From the NCBI GenBank assembly GCA_947168885.1, contig CAMVNQ010000001.1, positions 310,001 through 374,000 of the forward strand: a stretch of DNA of 64,000 bases, read 5' to 3'. The position numbers and the translations under genes were made by a program. Source of the stretch: an uncultured Clostridia bacterium. Its GTDB lineage: Bacteria > Bacillota > Clostridia > Oscillospirales > Ruminococcaceae. The notes under the pieces are model-generated. The model was given only the letters and a program-made list of their open reading frames with translations. It was not told where the DNA came from and searched no databases. Below are positions 25,953 to 33,563 of the stretch, piece by piece. Each line of letters begins with the position of its first letter. Position 1 is the first letter of the stretch.

Positions 25953-26579
25953 ATGAAGATCAGAAAAATTTTAGCCGCTTTAGCAGCAACAGTCGTTGCA
26001 GTTTCTGCAATGGCAGTAAGCGCTTTCGCTGTTGAGATCAACAAGGATATGAAGTCTCACTGGACAGAGAGCACTATTATCGATGCGGAAACGTTCGCAT
26101 CCGAATTTGCGGACGCTACGCCCGATTCCGTATTTACTCTCACTCTTGAGGTCGATGAGTCCCTCGCAGATAAGAAGGGTCATGAGTACTGGTGCGTAAA
26201 AACCATGGTAAACGATACGGGCTGGCCGTTCATCGACAATCTCATCGGTGTTACGCTTTCAGAGGGCAAGGATACATACGTTGTAAATCCCGGCGATACA
26301 TACATCAAGTTCCAGATTCCCGCTGACGTTCTTGAGACACTTAACCAGACAGGTCTTGCGTTCATGGGTCACGGTGTAAAGCTCCTCGAACTCACTTGCT
26401 CCAACGACGAGACTCTTCCCGCTCCCGCAGCAGACACAGCTCCCGCAGCAGGAAACGTTGACGCGGCAACCGACAGCAGCAAGGGCTCTCCCGACACAGG
26501 TATAGCTGATGTTGCAGCAGTTGCAGGCATCGCAGTTCTTGCAGGCGGCGCATTCATCGTTGCTAAGAAGAGAAAGTAA
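25953..26579 (+). CDS. Secreted surface protein with SPDTG sorting signal
   Basis: 208 residues from the ATG at 25953, preceded by AAAGGA. A signal peptide (residues 1-26, ending SAFA), a single beta-rich domain of about 125 residues with two cysteines, an Ala/Pro/Asp spacer, and a C-terminal sorting signal: SPDTG (about 179-183), a hydrophobic stretch and the tail KKRK. The (S/N)PxTG form is the substrate motif known for Clostridioides difficile sortase B. Codon use favours the common codons, suggesting strong expression. The domain is not one I recognise. No sortase gene lies in the window. Confidence 0.85.
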   Translation: MKIRKILAALAATVVAVSAMAVSAFAVEINKDMKSHWTESTIIDAETFASEFADATPDSVFTLTLEVDESLADKKGHEYWCVKTMVNDTGWPFIDNLIGVTLSEGKDTYVVNPGDTYIKFQIPADVLETLNQTGLAFMGHGVKLLELTCSNDETLPAPAADTAPAAGNVDAATDSSKGSPDTGIADVAAVAGIAVLAGGAFIVAKKRK

Positions 26580-26592
26580 TTACCACATATAA

Positions 26593-26749
26593 GGGAACCT
26601 CTAAAAACCCATTTGAGAGAAAAAGAACTGCTTGCACCAACTGCTTCGTCAAGTCTCCTCACCTTGCGTCAGCAAGCTTTCGGAGCCTTTCCTTGCATTT
26701 GGCACAATCATCTCATTTTCTCTATTCAAAGCGGTTTTTAGAGGTACCC
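26593..26749. mobile_element. 157-bp MITE, copy 2
   Basis: Same length, ends and interior as the copy at 18084, with scattered base differences. Flanked by ATAA on both sides (26589-26592 and 26750-26753), again a 4-bp target duplication. It lies between the stop codon of the surface protein gene and that gene's terminator. Confidence 0.88.
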
Positions 26750-26752
26750 ATA

Positions 26753-26782
26753 AAAAACTCCCGACGTTATCGGGAGTTTTTT
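26753..26782. terminator. Bidirectional terminator between the surface protein and GNAT genes
   Basis: AAAAAACTCCCGA pairs with TCGGGAGTTTTTT around five bases; A and T tracts on either side serve both convergent genes. Confidence 0.9.
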
Positions 26783-26796
26783 GTTTTTATCTGCGC

Positions 26797-27423
26797 TCAG
26801 AAAATCTGTCCCGGAAGCTTTAATTTCACTTTCGGCGGGAAGTCCTTGTCGAACTCCTCTACGTCAGCATCATCGACATAGTAGCCGGGCGGTGTCTGAT
26901 ACACGCCGGTAATGCCGCTGAGATAGCCGGGGATAAGCTCTTTGCAGAGAAAGAATGAAGCGTCCGCGTCTTCGGGAAGATCATGGTACCTGATACCGAA
27001 CTTTCCCGCGTAATCGAACCCGCTTTTGCCGTAAAAAGCAATGTTTCCCTCAAACAGAACAGCTCCGAAGCCGAGCTCCGCCGCTCTTTCTATCGAATGA
27101 TCGAGAAGTATCTTCCCGTATCCTTTGCGCTTGAGTTCGGGCGTTATGCATATCGGACCCATTGTGAGGACATCGACGACTCTTCCGTCATCGGCTTCGA
27201 TAACGGTCTTCATGAACATATTCTGTCCGATTATCTGCCCGTCTCTTTCCATTACGAAGTCAAGCTCGCGGATAAACGCGGGGTCGTCTCTGAGGACGTG
27301 AAGCACAAAATGCTCTGTGCAGCCCGGACGATATACGTTCCAGAATGATTCTCTTACAAGGTTTTCGACCTCTCTGTGGTCGTTTATGTTTTCCAAACGG
27401 ATAATGCAGTCGTTTTTATTCAT
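26797..27423 (-). CDS. GNAT family N-acetyltransferase
   Basis: 208 residues. The acetyl-CoA site is seen in GPICITPELKRKGYGKILLDHSIERA, with the R/Q-x-x-G-x-G/A loop RKGYGK, followed by LGFGAVLFEGNIAFYGKSGFDYAG. Similar to the predicted acetyltransferases that carry a longer C-terminal extension. Acceptor substrate unknown. SD AGGAGG precedes the ATG. The mRNA starts about 165 bases upstream and its leader holds a strong hairpin. Confidence 0.88.
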   Translation of the reverse strand: MNKNDCIIRLENINDHREVENLVRESFWNVYRPGCTEHFVLHVLRDDPAFIRELDFVMERDGQIIGQNMFMKTVIEADDGRVVDVLTMGPICITPELKRKGYGKILLDHSIERAAELGFGAVLFEGNIAFYGKSGFDYAGKFGIRYHDLPEDADASFFLCKELIPGYLSGITGVYQTPPGYYVDDADVEEFDKDFPPKVKLKLPGQIF

Positions 27424-27469
27424 TGTTTTTCCTCCTGAAAATTGTTGACATCAATTGCTTAATATGATA

Positions 27470-27506
27470 AGCGGGAGGTTTCCGGACAGCCGTCAAACCT
27501 CCCGGT
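27470..27506 (-). promoter_or_regulatory. Hairpin in the leader of the GNAT gene
   Basis: Leftward CGGGAGGTTT pairs with AAACCTCCCG around about 13 bases, roughly 50 bases before the start codon. No T tract follows, so it is not a plain terminator; it may affect stability or translation. Confidence 0.45.
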
Positions 27507-27597
27507 CAGACTGCTATCTCCTTTTTGTTGTACTTTTTCAAACAGCACTCTCCTGAAATAATAATAGGCAGCCGGTATAGATGTTCCGACTGCCCTT

Positions 27598-27626
27598 ATT
27601 ATATCACATCTGCACCGGGTTGTCAA
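27598..27626 (-). promoter_or_regulatory. Promoter of the GNAT gene
   Basis: Leftward TTGACA, 17 bases, TATAAT: full consensus. Confidence 0.87.
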
Positions 27627-27662
27627 CAAGCCGACAAATGCCTGAAAGACCGGTTCCGGCGA

Positions 27663-28352
27663 TCATTCCTTTTCAAGGAACTTGTAAACTACTGCAGCGA
27701 TAGCAGCACCCACAAACGGACCTACGATGAATACCCAGAGTGAAGCAAGCGGTGCGCCGTTGCCGTTGATAGCCGCAAATACTGCCGGAGCAAGGCTTCT
27801 CGCGGGGTTAACCGATGTTCCGGTAAGTCCGATACCGAGGATATGCACGAGTGTGAGCGTAAGACCGATTATAAGTCCGCCGAACGAGCCGTGGTTGCCT
27901 TTCTTGGATGTAACGCCGAGGATAGTGAGCACGAATACGAATGTGAGGAATACCTCAACAACAAGTCCGGCTACTGCGCTGTCATTTACGCCGCCGAGAC
28001 CGTTCGCACCGAAGCCGCCCGTCTTGTCAAGCACACTTCCCGAGCCGAAGATCGCAGCAAGTATGCCTGAGCCGGCGAATGCGCCGAGACACTGTGCCAC
28101 AATGTACATAAAGAAATCCTTGACGCTCATACCGCCGCTTATGAGTACTCCCAGCGATACAGCAGGGTTGATGTGACAGCCGGAGATGTTTCCGACACAG
28201 TATGCCATTCCGACGATAACAAGTCCGAATGCGAGTGCTGTGAGTATGTAACCGCAGCCGTTCGCCGCGTCGCAGCCCACAAGCATAGCTGTGCCGCAGC
28301 CAAGCGTCACAAGTACACAGGTACCGATAAATTCGGCAATAAACTTTTTCAT
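27663..28352 (-). CDS. MIP family channel, aquaporin Z type
   Basis: 229 residues with six membrane helices and two half-helices carrying the NPA motifs HINPAVSLG and SVNPARSLAPA. The selectivity residues fit a water channel rather than a glycerol facilitator: a histidine in helix 5 (LVHILGIGLTG), a small residue and the arginine after the second NPA. Start ATG follows AGGAGGG. Single gene; its promoter is buried in the end of the GH31 gene. The stop codon lies close to the GNAT promoter upstream region. Confidence 0.93.
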   Translation of the reverse strand: MKKFIAEFIGTCVLVTLGCGTAMLVGCDAANGCGYILTALAFGLVIVGMAYCVGNISGCHINPAVSLGVLISGGMSVKDFFMYIVAQCLGAFAGSGILAAIFGSGSVLDKTGGFGANGLGGVNDSAVAGLVVEVFLTFVFVLTILGVTSKKGNHGSFGGLIIGLTLTLVHILGIGLTGTSVNPARSLAPAVFAAINGNGAPLASLWVFIVGPFVGAAIAAVVYKFLEKE

Positions 28353-28377
28353 TTGTTTTTCCCTCCTGTAAAAAAAT

Positions 28378-28424
28378 AAATATGTGCAGTATGTCCGATC
28401 TGTACGAACTTACTGCACATATTA
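28378..28424 (-). terminator. Terminator of the GH31 gene, overlapping the aquaporin transcription start
   Basis: Leftward, ATATGTGCAGTA pairs with TACTGCACATAT and TTATTTTTTT follows, immediately before the aquaporin ribosome site. Confidence 0.75.
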
Positions 28425-28452
28425 TTATACACTTATGCGCGCACTATGTCAA
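28424..28452 (-). promoter_or_regulatory. Promoter of the aquaporin gene
   Basis: Leftward TTGACA, 17 bases, TATAAT. The -35 box lies within the last codons of the GH31 gene; transcription would begin in the first arm of the GH31 terminator, disarming that hairpin for the new transcript. Confidence 0.82.
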
Positions 28453-30748
28453 GCTTCTGTGCACTTTCAAATGTAATATTGTCAGCTTTGCCCTCGGTCT
28501 GTACCGTTATCTTGTCACCGTTTCTTGTCGCTTTTACGGTGAGAACCTTATTCGCTTCGCTGTCGTAAATTGCTGTCTCGGCAGTTTTTCCGTCCGCGAG
28601 TCCGTAGATAACGATCTTTGCATTCTGCACGTAATCATAGGTGAAATTGCGCTTGAAGTCACCGTAGGCTATTATGGAATCCGGCTTAGCATAGAGCGGC
28701 ATTCCGAAGTAGTCATACTTTCTTTCGTACCACTTGCCGCCTTCGAGCTGTTCGCCGGTCTGAATGTCTGTCCACACGCCTGTGTCGGGGAGGTAGAATT
28801 TCACAACGCCTTCCTCGTTGAATACCGGAGCCACAAGGAGCGAATCGCCGAGCATATACTGCCTGTCAAGCGAGAGAACAGCGGGGTCTTTTGTGTAATC
28901 CACGACCATGGCTCTCATCATCGGAACGCCGGTCTCGTGAGTTTCTATCGCGTTTCTGAACAGGTACGGCATAAGTCTGCCTTTAAGCTTGGTGAAGTGC
29001 CTTACAACGTCACAGCTCTCCTCGTCGAAGTTCCACGGAACGCGGTAAGAGCTGTTGCCGTGCAGTCTTGAATGGGTAGAGAGAAGTCCGAAAGCCGACC
29101 AGCGCTTGTAAAGATCTGGTGTACCGGTCGCTTCAAAGCCGGAGATGTCGTGGCTGAAGAAGCCGAATCCGGACATACAGAGCGATAAGCCGCCGCGTAT
29201 CGTCTCCCACATACTCTCGTAGTTCGAGAAGCAGTCGCCGCCCCAGTGGACAGGGAACTGCTGACCGCCGACGGTAGCCGAACGGGCGAAGAGGCACGCC
29301 TTGTTTTCACCGTAGTATTCCTTAAGGACATCAAACACGGTCTTGTTGTACAGATAAGTGTAGTAGTTGTGCATCTTGTACGGGTCGGAACCGTCGTAGT
29401 AGATGACGTCGGTGGGTATGCGCTCGCCGAAGTCGGTCTTGAAGCAGTCAACGCCCATTTCGCAGAGAGCTTTGAGCTTATCCGCGTACCACTTGCAGGC
29501 ATCGGGATTTGTGAAATCCACAATAGCCATTCCGGGCTGCCACATATCTGCCTGGAATACCGAGCCGTCCTTCTTCCTGATGAAATAGCCCTTCTCCATA
29601 CCCTCGTCGAACATTGTCGAGCGCTGGGAGATATAGGGGTTTATCCATACGCATATCTCTATGTTCTTTGCTTTGAGACGTTTCAGCATAGCCGCGGGTT
29701 CTGCGAACATATCCTTGTCCCATGTGAAGTCGCACCAGCAGTATTCCTTCATCCAGAAGCAGTCGAAGTGGAACACTTCGAGAGGTATGTCGCGGCGCTC
29801 CATTTCGTCGATGAAGAACGAAACTGTCTTCTCGTCGTAATTGGTAGTGAACGATGTCGTGAGCCACAGACCGAACGTGAAAGCGGGCGGAAGAGCGGGC
29901 TTTCCGGTGAGATCGGTATAAACTTTCAGCACATCGGCTATGGTGTCGCCGCCGAATACGAAATATTCGAGATGCTGACCCTGAACGGTGAACGCGACTT
30001 TGGATACTGTCTCGCTCGCTACCTCGAACATCACCTTTTCGGGGTGGTTTACGAAGCAGCCGTAGCCCTGTGATGAAACATAGAACGGTATAGACTTGTA
30101 GGACTGCTCGGTGCAGGTGCCGCCGTCATTGTTCCACACCTCGACGGTCTGACCGTTCTTTACGAAAGTGGAGAACTTCTCACCGAAGCCGTAGATATTC
30201 TCACCTACCGCGATATTGAACATATCACGCATGAATGCGTTATCGGAAGTCTCGCTGTCGGCATAGAAATTCTCACCCTTTTTTGCGGCCATACGTGCGT
30301 CGGTGCGCTGAATACTTTCCTCAATGTAGCTTGTAGTGCGCCAGCCCTGCTTTGTGAGGAGCTTGTCGCCGTAGTAGTATTTTATATCCCACGCGTCCTT
30401 TGCCGCACCGATAACGACCTTTGTCTTACCGGATATAAGCTCATAACCGCCGTTTTCAAGCTTGTTCACAACGGGCTTGAAATCAGCATCTTCATAAAGC
30501 GTGAATGCGGGACCGCGTCTTATCTGTCCTTTGTAGTGATCGACGGTAACTTTGATCGAATTTTCGAGTGTCGAAGTGAATGTCACCTCAAGGCACGGAC
30601 CGCCGAGGGTCATACCTCTGTTGTGGATCCAGTTCGCGGTGCAGAACACGGTTATTGAGCGCTCGTCCGCCGTGATCTCATACGCCTGTGTGGCGAAGCT
30701 TACGTTGTAGCCGGGTTTGTTGAGCCAGAAGCCGTCGGAGAATTTCAT
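28433..30748 (-). CDS. Glycoside hydrolase family 31 (alpha-xylosidase/alpha-glucosidase, YicI-like)
   Basis: 771 residues, the usual GH31 length. The N-terminal beta-sandwich is followed by the (beta/alpha)8 barrel. The nucleophile is Asp439 in CFKTDFGERIP and the acid/base Asp505 in HWGGDCFSN; the KTDFGE form is the one of YicI-type alpha-xylosidases. No signal peptide, so it acts in the cytosol on imported oligosaccharides such as isoprimeverose. Expression appears to be catabolite controlled by the palindrome at 30781. Confidence 0.93.
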   Translation of the reverse strand: MKFSDGFWLNKPGYNVSFATQAYEITADERSITVFCTANWIHNRGMTLGGPCLEVTFTSTLENSIKVTVDHYKGQIRRGPAFTLYEDADFKPVVNKLENGGYELISGKTKVVIGAAKDAWDIKYYYGDKLLTKQGWRTTSYIEESIQRTDARMAAKKGENFYADSETSDNAFMRDMFNIAVGENIYGFGEKFSTFVKNGQTVEVWNNDGGTCTEQSYKSIPFYVSSQGYGCFVNHPEKVMFEVASETVSKVAFTVQGQHLEYFVFGGDTIADVLKVYTDLTGKPALPPAFTFGLWLTTSFTTNYDEKTVSFFIDEMERRDIPLEVFHFDCFWMKEYCWCDFTWDKDMFAEPAAMLKRLKAKNIEICVWINPYISQRSTMFDEGMEKGYFIRKKDGSVFQADMWQPGMAIVDFTNPDACKWYADKLKALCEMGVDCFKTDFGERIPTDVIYYDGSDPYKMHNYYTYLYNKTVFDVLKEYYGENKACLFARSATVGGQQFPVHWGGDCFSNYESMWETIRGGLSLCMSGFGFFSHDISGFEATGTPDLYKRWSAFGLLSTHSRLHGNSSYRVPWNFDEESCDVVRHFTKLKGRLMPYLFRNAIETHETGVPMMRAMVVDYTKDPAVLSLDRQYMLGDSLLVAPVFNEEGVVKFYLPDTGVWTDIQTGEQLEGGKWYERKYDYFGMPLYAKPDSIIAYGDFKRNFTYDYVQNAKIVIYGLADGKTAETAIYDSEANKVLTVKATRNGDKITVQTEGKADNITFESAQKLDIVRA

Positions 30749-30780
30749 AGTTTTTATTTCCTTTCATATTTGATACGGTT

Positions 30781-30794
30781 TGTAAACGTTTACA
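30781..30794. promoter_or_regulatory. cre-like/LacI-type operator of the GH31 gene
   Basis: TGTAAACGTTTACA is a perfect 14-bp palindrome that fits the CcpA cre consensus. It lies just downstream of the transcription start, where binding would block elongation. Confidence 0.8.
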
Positions 30795-30804
30795 GATTAT
30801 ATCC

Positions 30805-30832
30805 ATTATACCATATTTTTACGATTTGTCAA
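30805..30832 (-). promoter_or_regulatory. Promoter of the GH31 gene
   Basis: Leftward TTGACA, 16 bases, TATAAT, with the operator centred about 10 bases after the start point. Confidence 0.83.
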
Positions 30833-30923
30833 TAGGTATAATAAGAAAAACGAAGTATTTTCTCATTTGCAGGGAACTGTTCCTGACGCAGAGCACCGGT
30901 GCGGAACTCTGCGAAAACAGCGG

Positions 30924-31206
30924 TCAGCGCGGATATTCCGCCTTGAGATACTCGATTAGCATTTCCGGAACATACTGATAGTGGTGCGAATCATAGAGCT
31001 TGTACGTCAGACTTCCGCTGTGTGCGGATATACGGTCGTTTCTGCTGCTGTTGTTTCGGGAGCAGAGCTTGTTGCCGTTGTTCCGGCGGAAGTGCTAACG
31101 GGAGATGCCGTTGTTTCGGCGGATGTCGCTGCCGGTGCAGTATTGCCGCATCCTGCCGAGCACGCCAGCAATGCTGCCGCTATGAGTACAGATACAGTTT
31201 TTTCAT
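30924..31206 (-). pseudogene. Decayed lipoprotein gene with two frameshifts
   Basis: The ATG at 31206 overlaps the stop of the upstream GNAT gene (TGATG) and is preceded by AGGTGG. It reads MKKLYLYS and stops. One base more in the run of six A after ATG would give MKKTVSVLIAALL.C, a lipoprotein signal, then a Thr/Ala/Ser-rich linker open to 31007. A second single-base shift would join the end ISAHSGSLTYKLYDSHHYQ and a helix ending KAEYPR, stopping at 30924. Three frames are needed, so the gene is broken, and a catalytic middle part seems to be lost. A sequencing error in the A run could explain the first shift only. Confidence 0.6.
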
Positions 31207-31655
31207 CAAAGCCACCTGATAAATGCGGTCTTGTCGTTGCGGTTGTAGCCCGCACGCTCGTAGAACCGAAGTGTACTCTCTTCCTTCGAGCCGGTAAGAA
31301 GCATCATCTTATAGCAGTTCTCCCGCTCTGCGATCTCTTTGGCATAGTCAAGGCAGGCTGTCGCAAGTCCGCGCTTCCTGTATGCGCTGTCGGTGACAAC
31401 ATTCTCGACGAAGGCATAGGGCTGCTGTCCGTGAGTGAGATTTGTGATGATGACGCAGACGCACGAGGATACTATCTTTCCGTCCTCCTCGGCAACGATG
31501 ATGTGGTGGTCGGGGTCGTCGAGCACTTTACGCCATTTGCGCATGACATCGTCCGAACGTTCTGGGAACGGGTTGCCGTGAAGCTGCATATAAAGCGTCA
31601 TGAGCCCGTCAAAGTCGTTTTCGGTAATTTCGCGTATCAAGGTAATCGCCCCCAT
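31206..31655 (-). CDS. GNAT family N-acetyltransferase, small
   Basis: 149 residues covering a bare GNAT fold: IREITENDFDGLMTLYMQLH at the start, FVENVVTDSAYRKRGLATACLDYAKE with the acetyl-CoA loop RKRGLA, and STLRFYERAGY near the end. The ATG at 31655 has a weak ribosome site; a TTG eight codons lower follows GGGGG and is an alternative. The gene starts 18 bases after crcB and its stop overlaps the decayed lipoprotein gene, so the three are one operon. Confidence 0.85.
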   Translation of the reverse strand: MGAITLIREITENDFDGLMTLYMQLHGNPFPERSDDVMRKWRKVLDDPDHHIIVAEEDGKIVSSCVCVIITNLTHGQQPYAFVENVVTDSAYRKRGLATACLDYAKEIAERENCYKMMLLTGSKEESTLRFYERAGYNRNDKTAFIRWL

Positions 31656-31673
31656 TCGTTTTTACCGTATGAT

Positions 31674-32042
31674 TCATATCCTGAATTTAGCAGCTATTGC
31701 TTTTCCGCAAATTACACCGAGTATGCATAGACCCACGCTCAGTATAATGTACAGCGTTCCCGCCGCATATTCTTTTTTCTCCATAAGTCCTAAAGCTTCG
31801 AGTGAGAATGTCGAGAAAGTGGTGAAGCCGCCGCAGACTCCGGTTTTAAGAAACAGCATCAGCCAAGCCGGAACTTCGTGTTTTTCCGCAGCACCGACTA
31901 TGAAGCCTATCAGAAGCGCTCCCAGAACATTCGTAATGAGCGTAAGTATAGGGAAGCCGCTTTTTATCGGAATCAGACTTATAGCATATCTGGCGGCGGC
32001 TCCGACCGCTCCGCCCGCGGCTGCTGCGAGAAAACCTGTCAT
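31674..32042 (-). CDS. crcB: Fluoride channel CrcB/Fluc
   Basis: 122 residues with four membrane helices. Family motifs GGAVGAAARYAI, TNVLGALLIGF and the pore signature TGVCGGFTTFSTFSLE are all present. Exports fluoride as a dual-topology dimer. Only one homologue is seen, so it should be a homodimer. It follows trkH by six bases and is thus cotranscribed with potassium uptake; I see no fluoride riboswitch in front of it. Confidence 0.93.
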   Translation of the reverse strand: MTGFLAAAAGGAVGAAARYAISLIPIKSGFPILTLITNVLGALLIGFIVGAAEKHEVPAWLMLFLKTGVCGGFTTFSTFSLEALGLMEKKEYAAGTLYIILSVGLCILGVICGKAIAAKFRI

Positions 32043-32048
32043 ATCGGA

Positions 32049-33482
32049 TCACTTCTTCCATGTTGTCGGCGAGAACAGGAGCAGTATCGGGAACAGCTCA
32101 AGTCGTCCGGCAAGCATATCAAATATAAGTATCAGTTTTGCCGGCTCGGAGAATACCGAGAAGTTCGATGCCGGACCCGCAAGTTCAAGACCCGGTCCGA
32201 CGTTGTTCATCGCCGAAGCGACAGCGGTGAAGTTCGTTATAAGATCCATATTGTCGAAAGCGAGTATCACCATAGATACCGCAAAGACAAGGACATACCC
32301 GACCATATATACGTTTACCGAGCGCACTACCTCATGCTCTATGGGGTGTCCGTCCACGTTTATCTTCTTGACCTGCTTCGGGTGGATAAGTACTTCGAGT
32401 TCCTTCTTCATACTCTTGAAGAGTATCAGGATACGCGAGACCTTGATGCCGCCGCTTGTGCTTCCTGCACAGCCGCCGACGAACATAAGCATCACGATCA
32501 TCGACCGTGAGAGTTCCGGCCACATATTGAAGTCCTCGGTCGAGAAACCGGTCGTTGACATTATCGACGCTACCGTAAATGCGGAATGACGGACGGAATC
32601 GCCCATATTGTTGTAGATGCCGTTGATGTTGAACGCGATTATTGCAGATGAGGATATCGCGATAACAAGGAACGTTATGACCTCGGTGGTGAATATTTCC
32701 CTGAATTTCGCGTGTATAAGGAAGAAATACGAGTTGAAGTTTATCGCGAAAAGGAGCATGAACACAGTGACGATTATCTGGATATGCGGCGCGTATTCGC
32801 CCATGCTGGAATTGCGTACTCCCATGCCGCCGGTGCCTCCGGTGGCAAACGCGGTGTTGAGTGCCTCAAACACGTCCATTCCGCCGATTATCAGTGTTAC
32901 GAACATCAGGAACGTGAGCACGAAATATATCGAATAAAGCAGCATCGCCGTTGTTTTGACGTGCGGGACGAGCTTTCCCACGGAAGGTCCGGGTGATTCC
33001 GCTTTCATTATGTGCATATTCTGACCGCCGGAAAGGGGCAGGAACGCCATGATGAATACAAGGACTCCCATACCGCCGACCCAGTGGGTAAAGCTTCTCC
33101 ACATAAGTATCGAGCGCGGCATGACTTCAACGTCGGTAATGACCGTGGCACCGGTGGTGGTGAAGCCGGAAACCGACTCGAACAGAGCATCGACAAAGGA
33201 CGGTATTGCGCCCGTGAGCATGAACGGCACAGCGCCGAAAAGGGACAGGACTATCCAGCTCAGTGAGACTATCACAAATCCTTCGCGGGAATAAAGCGTG
33301 GTGTTCTTCGGCTTTTTCCGTGTTATAAGTATTCCTGCCGCAAGGCAGAACAGCGATGTGCCGAGGAATACGAAAAACGTGCTCTCCCAGTATACGGCGG
33401 ATACTATCAGAGGCACCGCCATGAACAGGCTCTCAAATATCATCAGCCAGCCGAGGATATTTGCTATCATACGATAATTCAT
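32049..33482 (-). CDS. trkH: Potassium uptake membrane subunit, TrkH/KtrB family
   Basis: 477 residues with the four pore repeats of the SKT superfamily. Filter loops read SGFTTTGAT, TGGTGGMG, STTGFSTED and NNVGPGLE; each holds the filter glycine. Length and the two extra N-terminal helices favour TrkH over KtrB. It moves potassium inward with the TrkA ring encoded 80 bases upstream. Start ATG at 33482 follows GGAGATC. Confidence 0.94.
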   Translation of the reverse strand: MNYRMIANILGWLMIFESLFMAVPLIVSAVYWESTFFVFLGTSLFCLAAGILITRKKPKNTTLYSREGFVIVSLSWIVLSLFGAVPFMLTGAIPSFVDALFESVSGFTTTGATVITDVEVMPRSILMWRSFTHWVGGMGVLVFIMAFLPLSGGQNMHIMKAESPGPSVGKLVPHVKTTAMLLYSIYFVLTFLMFVTLIIGGMDVFEALNTAFATGGTGGMGVRNSSMGEYAPHIQIIVTVFMLLFAINFNSYFFLIHAKFREIFTTEVITFLVIAISSSAIIAFNINGIYNNMGDSVRHSAFTVASIMSTTGFSTEDFNMWPELSRSMIVMLMFVGGCAGSTSGGIKVSRILILFKSMKKELEVLIHPKQVKKINVDGHPIEHEVVRSVNVYMVGYVLVFAVSMVILAFDNMDLITNFTAVASAMNNVGPGLELAGPASNFSVFSEPAKLILIFDMLAGRLELFPILLLFSPTTWKK

Positions 33483-33563
33483 AATGATCTCCGAAAAACT
33501 TAAATGTCATTCTCCTGATTATAGGACGGGGCGGCAGGAATCTGTGCGCCGTAACTGCCGGTA

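Noticed and set aside
27424-27597. Short ORF in the GNAT gene leader
   Set aside because: A GTG-started frame exists at the right place but its ribosome site is too close to the start and the peptide has no notable feature.
29246-30073. 275-codon rightward frame opposite GH31
   Set aside because: Antisense shadow; no ribosome site or domain.
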